Assembly (NCBI RefSeq): GCF_003573695.1
Contig: NW_020621936.1
Span: 10,602,001 to 10,666,000 of the forward strand
Length of the DNA: 64,000 nucleotides
Direction of reading: 5' to 3'
From: Papaver somniferum
Taxonomy: Eukaryota; Streptophyta; Magnoliopsida; Ranunculales; Papaveraceae
Position 1 is the first letter of the stretch. Each line of letters opens with the position of its first letter. Positions 13,230-24,356 of the stretch are shown here, one piece after another. A program made the position numbers and the translations under genes. The notes beneath the pieces were generated by a model. The model had not been told where the DNA came from, ran no database searches, and saw only the letters and a program-made list of their open reading frames with translations.

Positions 13230-14700
13230 GCGGAGAATACGTTAATGCCCTTACATAATCGGAAGCTATACTGTACCCGATTGTAAATACCTAATTAGAA
13301 GGTTATTAACTAGATTACACTACCGATTAAGGTCGTTTATGTGCCAAACTCGTATCTGGCTTCTATAACAATCGGGAGTAACAAGATCCTCAAGAGACTA
13401 CCGATTGTTAAAGTATAGAAATTAGAAATATTTAGATTTTTGCAATGGTGAAATTTGGGGCTTCTATATAATCGGACGAATTAAAACCTGTCTAAGCTAA
13501 CGATTTGGGCTTCCCATAATCGAAAAGCTACGAGTAACAATACCTCCCGATTATGGTAGATTTCAAATTCATTAAATGAAGGATTTTAGAAGAAAACTTA
13601 TTTTGGGGCAACCTATAATCGGAAGTTTATGTAATCCGTATACCTTCCGATTATGACTACATCCAAAACACGAACCAAATGGTTATGGTCGGCTTTGTAC
13701 CCTCGAAACCTATGGAATTTGGCAGTGGTTCGATTTGGGGCTTCCTATAATCGGTAGGTATATAAGTAACAAACCCTAACGATTTTGGGCTACTTAACAA
13801 TCGGTAGCTTATGATGTGGTAATTCCTACCGATTATTAACCGTTTGACAGATAAAACCAAAGTCAAATTGAATTCATTTCATTTCTTTTCAACTTCAACT
13901 TCAACTTCAACTCCTCTTCTCCTCTTTCCTTCCGATTGCAGAGAGGAAAACTCTCCCCCTCTCCTCGCTATACATCGTTAATCGTCGAATCGAATCATCG
14001 TCGATTATTCTCTATAAAGATGAAAGAAAAGGAACCCCAGAAAGCTAAAACCAAAAACGTTTGTCGCGGTAAGGATCCAAACATTTGATTGCATGCCCGT
14101 AATAAAGAGGTTTTAACTCACGAACCCGAAGAACGCGAAGAAGATGCGTCCCCTGATGTAGGCGATACTCAAAGCCAAACTCTCCAACAACTTGAAATGA
14201 CGCATATTAGGTAAGATTCTACCATTAATTTGCTTTATATTGCTTCAATTCGTCGAATCCATGATTATTTGTTTTAGGGTTTTCGGTTATTAGTTATTAC
14301 CCATATTAGGTAGGTTAGTAATTGTTTTAAACTCCCGATTGTTGTCGATTTCTTCATTTCACAAGAACATTCGTTATATTCGGGTGTTAAATATTTAGGT
14401 TTCCTACCGATTATTGAACATTTTTCATTACTGAGGCCTAAATCGATCATAATCGGAATGTAATTGTGTTTTTGACTTCCGAATATACTAGGGAAGAACA
14501 AGTATTAGAGACGTATTAAGTGGTTGATATGTTGTGTAATTTGCTTCCGATTGTTTAGGCTGAACCATATTAGTAGTTTCTTGACACAAAGTGATGCATA
14601 TTCGGTAGACATTAGTTTTGTGAGACTTCCGATTGAGATTTATTCAGAAGATTATACTTTTTATTACTTTCGATTATTCCTATTCGGAAGGTTGTGTTGA
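13230..14700. repeat. Left-arm array of AATCGG...CCGATT palindromes
   Basis: Pairs of ATAATCGG and CCGATTAT, usually 25-45 bp apart with AAG/AGG next to the first half and CCT/CTT next to the second, recur through the left arm (for example at 13257, 13366, 13517, 13616, 13747, 13798). They continue into the first intron of the PMD gene. The stretch 13606-13780 is a diverged direct copy of the 233-bp unit repeated in the right arm. Confidence 0.8.
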
Positions 14701-15529
14701 AATTTAGTTTACTAACCTGTTGTACTTTCTTCGCGTTGTTTAGGGATAGGCGAGGTAGAAAATTCGAAGATGCAATTGTCTCAGATAGTGCAAGGAAGCA
14801 AAGGCGACAGAACTTGACAGCTAGTGCAAGGAGAGCTAGGGCTGCTAAAGCCGCTTCAAGTGCTCAAGATGGAACTCAACAAGCAAGTCAAGAAGGTTTT
14901 CAACCAAGTTCCCCTCAATCAGAACCAGTTCAAGAAGGTGTTCAACCAAGTGCTCCACAAATTCAACTAGAAGCACCCGAAGATAGAGTACCAGAAGTAG
15001 GACAACCTAGTGGTGCGCAAGAAGAAGGATAAGCCGAAAAGAAAATCCTCCTCGAAAGAAAGCGCAACACCTTGTCCCAAATGAACTGAAGGTGAAGGAT
15101 ATTCCAGAAGGTGTAATCCTTGGGATGCCGGAGGATGGAGGACAATTGTTATTTGGATAAAAAGACTCTCGGGCCAAAGAAATATATGAAACCGAGGTAA
15201 TGATCGTATCCATTTTATTTACCTATTATGTTTTTCTTCGTAATACTTTAGTTTATTCTAATTTTTTTTTGTAACTTGTCATGTGTTTAATAGTATCATT
15301 CCGATGCGGTTCGGTTGCTCAAACCGACCGCTGCACCAACTAAAATGCTGGATTGGCCTTTGAAGGATGAATGTGAAAGGTTCAAGACCATTATTGCAAA
15401 TTCAGGGTTGGCTGATGTTGCGGATAACTCAATGTTGGAACATGACCGGGTGGCTATATCGGCGTTTGTGGAGAGACTTTATCCTGAGACCGACACCTTC
15501 CATATGCCGTTTGGGGAGATGACGATTAC

Positions 15530-17133
15530 TGAAGTAATTTTTTGATTGTGGTTGTAGTAAATAGGATTCGAACTCTAAGACTTGTTAAGATTAATTTTAA
15601 AGGAATAAAATAGAGAACTGGGTCTAGGATTCGGCCAAACTCATATCAATAGGTTCAATTATTCATTCTCAAACAATTATCGCTCGACAAATAAAACAAC
15701 ATCGACTCTTATTCTTGCCAAGGTATATTCTTCAAACATTAATTATAAATCGTAAGCATGAGACATCAAACATCTAAACAAGCATGACCCATCTAATAAA
15801 ATAATAACTAATTTTTTCAAATCATAATTCTATTTTAATTAAATGCAAAAGTCAAATAGAAAATAAAAAAATTTCACCCAAGTATGAAGTCCGGCTTCCT
15901 CCGTCGACCCAGTGTTAGGGTTTAGCTCCACATGGTGACAACACTCTCAAAATAATATTTCATTGCTCAAAAAGGTGTTTACAAGGAGAAAAGGTATAAA
16001 ACAGTGTATTTGCAACAGTTATAATTGTTACAAAACCCACTGTTACAGAGAACCTAACAGAACTGTTGCGAACTCAAAATAATTGTTGGAAAAATTGTTA
16101 CAAAGTTATTGAGTTTGAAAGTATAGGTCACGGTTTTTCTGCGACTGCTTTTAACTGTTGTTTCGTGTTCTTCTTCTTCTTCAATGGCAGCAGCAGAGAC
16201 AAGCTCTGCAACTCCCAATCCTCAGCCTCTGTTCGAACCCGTAACTCCCCATAAACCTTCTTTGATACTCCAACACCCTATATATACTACTCAAGCCTTC
16301 GAATATCTCCTCATTACTCCGAATAATCTCTTCATACTTCAGGCAGTAAAGAATAAATTCTCTGAATATTTTATTTCCCATCTTGCATTCCCATGCGTTA
16401 AAATGCTACAGACACGCTCTAGACTTTCTGGTGCACGCATACGACTGAGTCAAGACGCTGTAGAGACACGCAACGTTTCAAAATATCACCACAGAATCCC
16501 GCGTATTGCTCCAACCTATGTTTCATGGGATATCCACGTAACTTCCCTTTTTTTATCGAAACCAAAAACATTACCACGCCTGTTTGGATAAAACAGGCCC
16601 AAATCAAACAAAATCCGAGAGGCAGTCCAACAAAAACTCCCTCGAAATCATGCCAGGCATCTCCGCCGGTGAAAGCTAACTTCCCCTGTATCACTTCAAA
16701 CTGATCATCCATCCAAATATAATCGATTCTAAAGCACATGCCAACTCTGTTAGGCCAAAACAAATCGTTCCCAAAAGTTTTAGCCATTTAGTCTCTCAAG
16801 AACCCCACAAAGTCTCGAACCTTAATTATGTTTTTTTCCAAACCAGATTTTCCCTCAAATTTTGAATTCAAATGGGAAGAAGAAGGTCGCCCCTTAACCA
16901 GCTGCTTGGGTGCAAAAATCAGATGGTTACCCCTTATCATTTGAGGTGCCCCTTATCCAAAAGTGAGAGTCCGAATAACACGTGTCCTCCGGGGTGCAAA
17001 TAACAACTTTTCGAGCAACTTTTTCCATAAGAGCTTATTTCACAAAAACACCTACAAACAAGTTTTTAGTGATAAAATGAGTCCCAGCTAATGTATTTAT
17101 GGGTGAAAATGTGTCGCACTTTCGTGCTCATCA
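15530..17133 (-). repeat. 3' LTR of the nested retrotransposon
   Basis: 1604 bp. On the minus strand it starts TGATGAGCACG and ends TTACTTCA. It is nearly identical to 18528-20134, with scattered substitutions and small indels (for example near 15615 and 17017), so the insertion is fairly recent. A TATA-like TATATATAG lies on the minus strand near 16280-16288. A 122-codon minus frame (16419-16787) is also present in the other LTR. Confidence 0.9.
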
Positions 17134-17150
17134 AATTCCCCCACACTTAC
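17134..17150 (-). other. Polypurine tract of the nested retrotransposon
   Basis: The minus strand reads GTAAGTGTGGGGGAATT directly before the 3' LTR start TGATGAGCAC. This is where plus-strand DNA synthesis would be primed. Confidence 0.75.
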
Positions 17151-17174
17151 ATTTTTCTAGTCCTCGAGCAAAAC

Positions 17175-17455
17175 AGAATACTGACCCGCTACACAGCTGG
17201 TCATATAATAAGAGACAGAGAGAGACCCGTTACACAGCTGGTCATAATTAGTGTTTTTTTTTTTGAAGACCCGCTACACAGCTGGTCATAAAATGCAAGA
17301 AAAAAGAAAAAAACTGCTACACAGCTGGTCATAACCCTAATAATCATAATAATTTTTTTTTATATCGACCCGCTACACAACTGATTATTATTATTATTAT
17401 TATTATTATTTTATTTTTTGGAGACCCGCTACACAGCTGGTCATAAAGTGCAAGG
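17175..17455. repeat. Interspersed GCTACACAGCTGGTCATAA repeat
   Basis: Six copies of a core close to ACCCGCTACACAGCTGGT-CATAA (near 17187, 17227, 17269, 17313, 17369 and 17425). They are separated by variable AT- or GA-rich spacers, including a (TTA)n run at 17385-17412. Each core contains the palindrome CAGCTG, except the fifth (ACACAACTGATTA). It sits between the polypurine tract and the ORF, i.e. in the 3' untranslated part of the element. Confidence 0.85.
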
Positions 17456-17645
17456 AAATACCTGAAAAGAAAAGTAAAACGTTAACCACTCTCCCACACT
17501 TAAACATTACATTGTCCTCAATGTAATTGAGTCATCCAATGCAAAATTTAAGATGGGAAATCCATAAGATGAAAAAAAAGTAAACGAAAATATAAAAATA
17601 AAAATAAAATAAAATACACCTACTGGAATGTACAAAAAAGGATCC

Positions 17646-18410
17646 CTAAAAAATTAACAACCTGAAAATTTGGGGATCGACCCAAAATACAACATTTGTA
17701 AATGACAGCTTCACACTTATGTTATAACGATGCGGAGACACTGAAACTATCAAAAACAAAGATTTACCCCTAAACCAAGTTTTTACTGCACAAGGAAGTG
17801 CGTAAAGAACAAAATATGGGGATACTATTGAGACTGGGAAATTGTCAATTGGCTCATGCACGGTGTTAGAAACAGGGACGTCCTCTGGGTATTTTGATGC
17901 AAAGTATTCCAAAAAAAATTTTGAAGCACATAATTTTAACCATAAATTAGGTAACTTTTGGAAGTCTCGGGGACTAGAAACAACCTCTAAGTTGGGTGAA
18001 ATATCTTGCGAGATAGGTTCTTCTAATAAATTAAACGAATCATTTACACAATCATTCACAGGGTCATCTATATATTCAGTATGGGACAGAGAGTCACTAC
18101 ATGATTCATCATCATCATCAACAAATAATCTTTGACATTCAATAACTCTCAATCTTTGTTCCAAACTAGGTGGTGTGTGTTTATAATACTTCTCGTATAT
18201 CTCTAAAGGAGATTCTTCACTTACCACATGTGGATCAAAAACTCCATACCGTTTCCTCTGCATGTATTCACCAAGCGTCATCTCAGATGAGGATGCATGT
18301 TGATTTGAATTTCTACGCTTATATTCTGCCAATGTCATCTTAGGTGACGTCTCCTCGGAAGAAGTCATCGTCCTCAAAAATTCCATGAAAAGAAATATAA
18401 AAAGAAACAC
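17646..18410 (-). CDS. Single ORF of the nested retrotransposon, function unknown
   Basis: 254 codons, the only sizeable frame in the interior, reading in the same (minus) sense as the element. The N-terminus is hydrophobic (MFLFIFLFMEF) and may not be translated. The second Met (residue 9) or third Met (15) are alternative starts. A duplicated motif follows: KMTLAEYKRR near residues 24-33 and EMTLGEYMQRKR near 43-54. The middle is acidic and Ser-rich (VDDDDESCSDSLSHTEY), and the C-terminus is hydrophobic with FWVDPQ. No gag zinc knuckle or enzyme motif was seen. It could be a degenerate gag-like protein, but I do not recognise it. Confidence 0.5.
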   Translation of the reverse strand: MFLFIFLFMEFLRTMTSSEETSPKMTLAEYKRRNSNQHASSSEMTLGEYMQRKRYGVFDPHVVSEESPLEIYEKYYKHTPPSLEQRLRVIECQRLFVDDDDESCSDSLSHTEYIDDPVNDCVNDSFNLLEEPISQDISPNLEVVSSPRDFQKLPNLWLKLCASKFFLEYFASKYPEDVPVSNTVHEPIDNFPVSIVSPYFVLYALPCAVKTWFRGKSLFLIVSVSPHRYNISVKLSFTNVVFWVDPQIFRLLIF

Positions 18411-18506
18411 ATAAAAAGGAAAAATAAAAATAATTTAAAATAAAATAAAATGAAAATACTGTACAAATAAAAAATAAATAAACCTAAAAATTAATCTAAA
18501 AACAAA

Positions 18507-18524
18507 TCCGCGTCGGCGGCGCCA
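18507..18524 (-). other. Primer-binding site of the nested retrotransposon
   Basis: The minus strand reads TGGCGCCGCCGACGCGGA, three bases downstream of the 5' LTR. The first eight bases match the tRNA-Asp-type primer site common in plant gypsy elements. The rest diverges. Confidence 0.65.
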
Positions 18525-18527
18525 AAA

Positions 18528-20134
18528 TGAAGTAATTTTTTGATTGTGGTTGCAGTAAATAGGATTCGAACTCTAAGACTTGTTAAGATTAATTTTAAAG
18601 GAATAAAATAGAGAGTTACTGGGTCTAGGATTCGGCCAAACTCATATCAATAGGTTCAATTATTCATTCTCAAACAATTATCGCTCGACAAATAAAACAA
18701 CGTCGACTCTTATTCTTGCCAAGGTAGATTCTCCAAACATTAATTATAAATCGTAAGCATGGGACATCAAACATCTAAGCAAGCATGACCCATCTAATAA
18801 AATAATAACTAATTTTTTCAAATCATAATTCTATTTTAATTAAATGCAAAAGTCAAATAGAAAATAAAACAAATTCACCCAAGTATGAAGTCCGGCTTCC
18901 TCCGTCGACCCAGTGTTGGGGTTTAGCTCCACATGGTGAAAACACTCTCAAAATAATATTTCATTGCTCAAAAAGGTGTTTACAAGGAGAAAAGGTATAA
19001 AACAGTGTATTTGCAACAGTTATAATTGTTACAAAACCCACTGTTACACAGAACCTAACAGAACTGTTGCGAACTCAAAATAATTGTTGGAAAAATTGTT
19101 ACAAAGTTATTGAGTTTGAAAGTATAGGTCACAGTTTTTCTGCGACTGCTTTTAACTGTTGTTTCGTGTTCTTCTTCTTCTTCAATGGCAGTAGCAGAGA
19201 CAAGCTCTGCAACTCCCAATCCCCAGCCTCTGTTCGAACCCCTAACTCTCCATAAACCTTCTTTGATACTCCAACACCCTATATATACTACTCAAGCCTT
19301 CGAATATCTCCTCATTACTCCGAATAATCTCTTCATACTTCAGGCAGTAAAGAATAAATTCTCGAAATATTTTCTTTCCCATCTTGCATTCCCATGCGTT
19401 AAAATGCTACAGACACGCTTTAGACTTTCTGGTGCACGCATATGACTGAGTCAAGACGCTGTAGAGACACGCAACGTTTCAAAATATCACCACAGAATCC
19501 CGCGTATTGCTCCAACCTTTGTTTCATGGGATATCCACGTAACTTCCCTTTTTTTATCGAAACCAAAAACATTATCACCCCTGTTTGGATAAAACAGGCC
19601 CAAATCAAACAAAATCCGAGAGGCAGTCCAACAAAAACTCCCTCGAAATCATGCCAGGCATCTCCGTCGGTGAAAGCTAACTTCCTCTGTATCACTTGAA
19701 ACTGATCATCCAGCCAAATATAATCGATTCTAAAGCACATGCCAACTCTGTTAGGCCAAAACAAATCGTTCCCAAAAGTTTTAGCCATTTAGTCTCTCAA
19801 GAACCCCACAAAGTCTCGAACCCTAATTATGGTTTTTTCCAAACCAAATTTTCCCGCAAATTTTGAATTCAAATGGGAAGAAGAAGGTCGCCCCTTAACC
19901 AGCTGCTTGGGTGCGAAAATCAGATGGTTACCCCTTATCATTTGAGGTGTCCCTTATCCAAAAGTGAGAGTCCGAATAACACGTGTCCTTCGGGTGCAAA
20001 TAACAACTTTTCGCGCAACTTTCTCCATAAGAGCTTATTTCACAAAAACACCTACAAACAAGTTTATTAGTGATAAACTTAGTCCCAGCTAATGTATTTA
20101 TGGGTGAAAATGTGTCGCACTTTCGTGCTCATCA
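18528..20134 (-). repeat. 5' LTR of the nested retrotransposon
   Basis: 1607 bp, near-identical direct copy of 15530-17133. It carries the same TATA-like site (complement near 19281-19289) and the same 122-codon minus frame (19420-19788). It is followed on the right by the duplicated target ATTAC. Confidence 0.9.
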
Positions 20135-21944
20135 ATTACCCCAGATGATGTTGTGCAGATTGTTACACTCCCTGTCCATGACAAAGGTGTCAGGGCTGAG
20201 TTCACAAAGTAGTTGGAATGGACCAAACTTTATGATCTAACTAAAAAATGTTTGGGTTGGGATGAAGAAACATCTACAACTGAGTTCAATAGATGCATGA
20301 ATTATAGAACTAGACAGTTCAACATTAGTACTCTCATGGATATGTTCTAGGGAACCAAGGAAAAAGAAGAGAAAATAACTTTAACCGATGAGCAAGTCAA
20401 CCACGCGGCCACCGCATATCTCCTATGTGTATTGGGATGTATCATTTTCCCCAATACCAATGGCAATCGGGTAGACGCCAACCTTTTACAACTTATGGAT
20501 CCTCTCGAGAAAGTGCATGAGTACTTTTGGGGTACGTCATGCCATGCATGGTTGATGGAAGAGTTGAAAAAGGCGTCGAGGGTTGGAATTAGCCAAGTGG
20601 CCGGGAACGTGAGTCTACTACAGGTATTGTTTATTAACTCTACATAGTTTTTTTTTTTTTTTTGGTTTTTCTACCATTGAAGATTCAATTGCCTAATACT
20701 TGTAAAAATGACAATATAGGCATGGATCCACGACCACTTCCCTATCTTGAAATTGGCCATTGAAAACCCGGCGTGGAAGAAAGGCGATCCTAGAGGAACA
20801 AAGTACGTCTTTGATGACAACCATTCTAGGACGAAGGATCAACAACTGATTCGTTTGAGGGAGGTTTTGGACTCACTGACAGCCCAAGACGTATGCTTTG
20901 ATCCGTACAAGGAAGACCGAGCTGGTGGACATATCGCGGGTCGATCCGATTTGGCCCTTTATTTTTGACCATTATGGCACCCCACAAGATATGTACAACA
21001 CATTTTTGATGTACAATGCCTCAAGGGTGATGCGACAAAACAGTTTTGTACAAGGTATACCAAAGGAGGAAATCCATGGAAATTTCTCTTTGGTTCTGGA
21101 GGAGTGCACGTATGATAAGGATTCTATCACGGTCGTTCACAAGAATAAACCATCATGTAAATTGCATTGGGATAGAAGGGCGCATTACTTGATCAACCTA
21201 GGAAGGCCAGCCAACAAAGGTTTTGAAAATGCTCTCAACTATATGGAATGGTACCTGAGTGTTTCTCGCATTCGTGTAATCCGTGATCTTAAACCAAAGC
21301 CAGCTTCATACAAGAGTATCCTCAAAGACAAACCTGTAGGTTATGAAAGATTGGTACGTATTTTTTTCTTAGTTTAGTTTAATATTATGGGTCAAAATAG
21401 AGTAATAGCCGTTTGATGGTATGCTATGTTTTAAAACAGAAGGGCAGGTTCAAGAGTTTATCCAAATGGTGCACTAATTGCATAAAAGCCGGAGAGCCTG
21501 TGCCACTTGATAAGATAATAAAGCACCAAGAGTTGATTGATAACATTGACAATGAAGATTATGCATCTCAGTTTGGGGAAAAAGCCAAGCAACCTAAAAA
21601 GATTGTGAAAAAAAGAACTCAGGCGTCATCGAGCACTCAAGTTGATGAAACCAATGATAATGTTGGTCCAACTCGTCGCAAATTCAAAGGAAAGAAATAG
21701 TAAACTCTCGATGTTTTTCGTTCACTAAATGGATAACTTTGTTTATGTCGGATTGTGTCGTTTTCAAACAATGTGTCAGATTATGTCGTTTTCAAACAAT
21801 GTGTCGGATTTTTAGTTGTTACGTTATGTTTATGGATCGTGAATGGTTCCTTGTATGGATTATGCATGATTATGTTGCTATGTTTATGCATTTAACGATG
21901 ACTCGCAAGCAAATCACATGAAGAGACATGAAACTGTTGAATTT

Positions 21945-23620
21945 TGGAACACAATCGGAAGCTAAGTTTATATATTAACCTACCGATTACGGGGATTTTT
22001 CATTTTTTGGTCAGAATCGGAAGCTTTATATATTATTAACCTACCGATTCTGGGGATTTTTCAAAATATTTTGTCAGAATCGGAGTTTTTTAATATACTT
22101 TGCCTTCCGATTATTCAGTGTAAAAAACTTTGTTTCCTGGAACCAAACAACACCATAATCTGGAGGTATATGTGCACCTTGACTTCCGAATAGTAATAAT
22201 CGGTAGGTTTAGTTTTTATTACCCTATCGATTATTATATGTAAAAAAACTTTGTTTCCTGAAACCAAACAACACCACCATCGGAATGTAAATGTGCACCT
22301 TGACTTCCGAATAATAATAATCGGTAGGTTTAGTTTTTATTACCCTCTCGATTATTCTATGTAAAAAAACTGTTTCCTGGAACCAAACAACACCATAATC
22401 GGAAAGAAAGTTGACTCATAACATAACCGAATATTACAATCGGTAGGTTGTTTAACAAAATAATCAACCGATTTCGTATAATCAGTAGGTATTGTATTTA
22501 GCATATCTACCGATTATGGTAGATTTCAAAATTTGAATTTGGGGCAACTTATAATCGGTAGGTCTTGTAATATATTTAACTCCCGATTAACGCTGCATCC
22601 AAAACACAAACCAAGTGGTTATGGCTAGCTGTGTACACTCAAAACCTATGGAATATGGCAAGGGTTCGATCTGTGGCTCCTTATAATCGGTAGGTTGTTA
22701 AGTTGTATTCCCTTCCGATTATAGCAGGTTTCAAAATTCAATACATGAAGGATTTTAGAAAAAAACTCATTTTGGGGCAACTTATAATCGGTAGGTTTTG
22801 TAATATATTTAACTCCCGATTAACGCTGCATCCAAAACACGAACCAAGTGGTTATGGCTGGTTGTGTACACTCAAAACCTATGGAATATGGCAAGGGTTC
22901 GATCTGTGGCTCGTATTCCCTTCCGATTATAGCAGGTTTCAAAATTCAATAATGAAGGATTTTAGAAAAAACTCATTTTGGGGCAACTTATAATCGGTAG
23001 GTTTTGTAATATATTTAACTCCCGATTAACGCTGCATCCAAAACAAGAAGCAAGTGGTTATGGCTGGCTGTGTACACTTAAAACCTATGGAACATGGCAA
23101 GGGTTCGATCTGTGGCTCCTTATAATCGGTAGGTTGTTAAGTTGTATTCCCTTCCGATTATAACAGGTTTCAAAATTCAATACATGAAGGATTTTAGAAA
23201 AAACTCATTTTTGGGCAACTTATAATCGGTAGGTTTTGTAATATATTTAACTCCCGAAAAACGCTGCATCCAAGACACGAACCAAGTGGTTATGGCTGGC
23301 TGTGTACACTCAAAACCTATGGAATATGGTAAGGGTTCTATCTGGGACTCCTTATAATCGGTAGGTTGTTAAGTTGTATTCCCTTCCGATTATACCAGGT
23401 TTCAAAATTCAATACATGAAGGATTTTAGAAAAAAACTCATTTTTGGGCAACTTATAATCGGTAGTCATATATGTTGGATAACCTACCGATTATAAAAGG
23501 GATTATTAGCCGAAGTATCTACACTATAATCGGTAGGTACAGTTTCAATTTAACATACCGATTCACCTCTAACCTACCGATTATGGTGTAGGCTCCCGAT
23601 TATATAAGGGCATATTGGCC
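21945..23620. repeat. Right-arm array: AATCGG palindromes and a 233-bp tandem repeat
   Basis: The 21945-22540 part has scattered AATCGGAAG/CCTACCGATT pairs and a ~115-bp repeat (AAACTTTGTTTCCTGGAACC-type, near 22126, 22245 and 22364). From 22541 a unit starting GGGGCAACTTATAATCGGTA recurs at 22541, 22774, 22980, 23212 and 23445. Spacings are 233, 206, 232 and 233 bp. The short unit lacks about 27 bp holding one half of a palindrome. Each unit carries two AATCGG...CCGATT pairs. Confidence 0.9.
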
Positions 23621-23749
23621 ATTTCGAAAAATCAGAAATAAGGGGTAGCTTAGAATTACGTTTGGATAACTTTTTCTGTCTTTTAGTGTCGCCTCTAATT
23701 CCTTTTGGGTCGCCCTAAAAATGCTAGTATTTTTTTATGCCCCTCATTC

Positions 23750-24350
23750 CATCGAAAAAAAAAATCTATGAACTATGAAGAACCCGAAATTATATCACAA
23801 AATTGGTTAAAAAGACCAAAATTAACAATTTCCGGGTGAAAAAGATTTGTACATTTTGATCCTCTTTAAATGGCAAAAAATTAAAAAGATACTGTTCAAA
23901 TGGACAAAAAAATATAAAAATAGCCATGATGTAACCAGTTTCATCCTACTAATTTTCAAATATTTTTTCTTATTTTTAATTTATATCAGGATGCATTCAG
24001 TTTCATCGTTGCTATTTTTTAAGTTTATGCCGCGATGAATCTAGCTTCATCCTTGCTAAATTCTTTTTGGCCATTTCACCCATACTAATTTTTACTCGTA
24101 CATTTGAACCATGTTTTAAGTTTTTTTGGACAAATGACTCATTTTCCGAAATTATATTGCCATTCACAAAAGTTCAGCATAATCGGACACGTCACACGAG
24201 TATTTCAGTTTGTGTACCGTGTGTCAATATTTTATCGGACACGTCGCAGGAGTATTTCACTCCCAGTGTCGATATCTATCTATTTTACCCTGAAACCAGA
24301 AACTCATTGAAAATTCAAATGTTTTCAGGGTTTTATTTATTTTTCCTTTT
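23750..24350. other. Upstream region of MET1, no gene
   Basis: AT-rich intergenic DNA between the TIR element and MET1. An imperfect direct repeat, ATCGGACACGTC followed by CAGGAG/ACGAGTATTTCA, occurs at 24182-24210 and 24234-24259. The ACGTC cores resemble bZIP-type sites. No gene was seen. Confidence 0.5.
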
Positions 24351-24356
24351 CACAAC

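Larger units (their letters stand above)
15530..20134 (-). mobile_element. Non-autonomous LTR retrotransposon nested in the PMD gene
   Basis: Two long direct repeats (15530-17133 and 18528-20134) flank a 1.4-kb interior. The target duplication is ATTAC at 15525-15529 and 20135-20139. Removing the element and one ATTAC restores the PMD frame (GEMTIT followed by PDDVVQ), which proves the boundaries. Orientation is minus. A primer-binding-like TGGCGCCGCCGACGCGGA (18524 down to 18507) lies next to the right LTR, and a polypurine tract GTGTGGGGGAATT (complement of 17134-17146) lies next to the left one. The PBS begins like the tRNA-Asp primer site used by many plant Ty3/gypsy elements. The interior has one 254-codon frame and no protease, RT or integrase, so it needs help in trans. 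Confidence 0.92.
14031..21700 (+). pseudogene. Plant mobile domain (PMD) protein gene, disrupted
   Basis: Pieces read: exon 1 14031-14212 (one TGA); exon 2 from 14743, a Ser/Gln/Pro-rich segment with stops near 15030 and 15159; exon 3 15294-15529; after the nested retrotransposon, exon 3 resumes 20140-20622; exon 4 20719-21351 with a frameshift near 20960; last exon 21440-21700, lysine-rich. The PMD core is recognisable from AISAFVERLYPETDTFHMPF and GEMTIT, continuing across the insertion as PDDVVQIVTLPV, then YLLCVLGCIIFPN. PMD proteins include Arabidopsis MAIN/MAIL1, and related copies ride on transposons. Its molecular role in transposons is not established. Two further stops (near 20209 and 20348) confirm loss of function. 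The splice sites at 14213, 15293, 20622 and 20719 are my reading. Confidence 0.8.
13146..23724 (+). mobile_element. Large TIR element carrying a plant-mobile-domain gene
   Basis: The ends are inverted repeats of about 38 bp. At the left, GCATTTTTAGGGGCGACC is followed by TAAAAGGAATTAGGGGCGAC. The right end gives, on the complement, GCATTTTTAGGGCGACCC and then AAAAGGAATTAGAGGCGAC. Both arms are filled with paired AATCGG/CCGATT motifs. The body holds a PMD gene (14031-21700) split by an LTR retrotransposon (15530-20134). Without that insertion the element is about 6 kb. No MuDR, hAT or Harbinger transposase was seen, so it is probably non-autonomous. A Mutator-like assignment is plausible because PMD genes are known to be carried by MULEs, but no clear 9-bp target duplication was found. 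Termini could extend about 15 bp further out. Confidence 0.7.

Noticed and set aside
16419..16787. 122-codon minus-strand frame, present again at 19420-19788, as a gene
   Set aside because: Both copies lie in near-identical LTRs, so preservation is explained by recent duplication. No domain was recognised.
17175..17455. Evenly repeated cores with spacers resembling a CRISPR array
   Set aside because: The genome is a plant nucleus, spacers are low-complexity and uneven, and the array lies inside an LTR retrotransposon.
22541..23480. 233-bp tandem repeat as a centromeric or knob satellite
   Set aside because: Only about five units, confined to one arm of a transposon, with one founder copy in the other arm.
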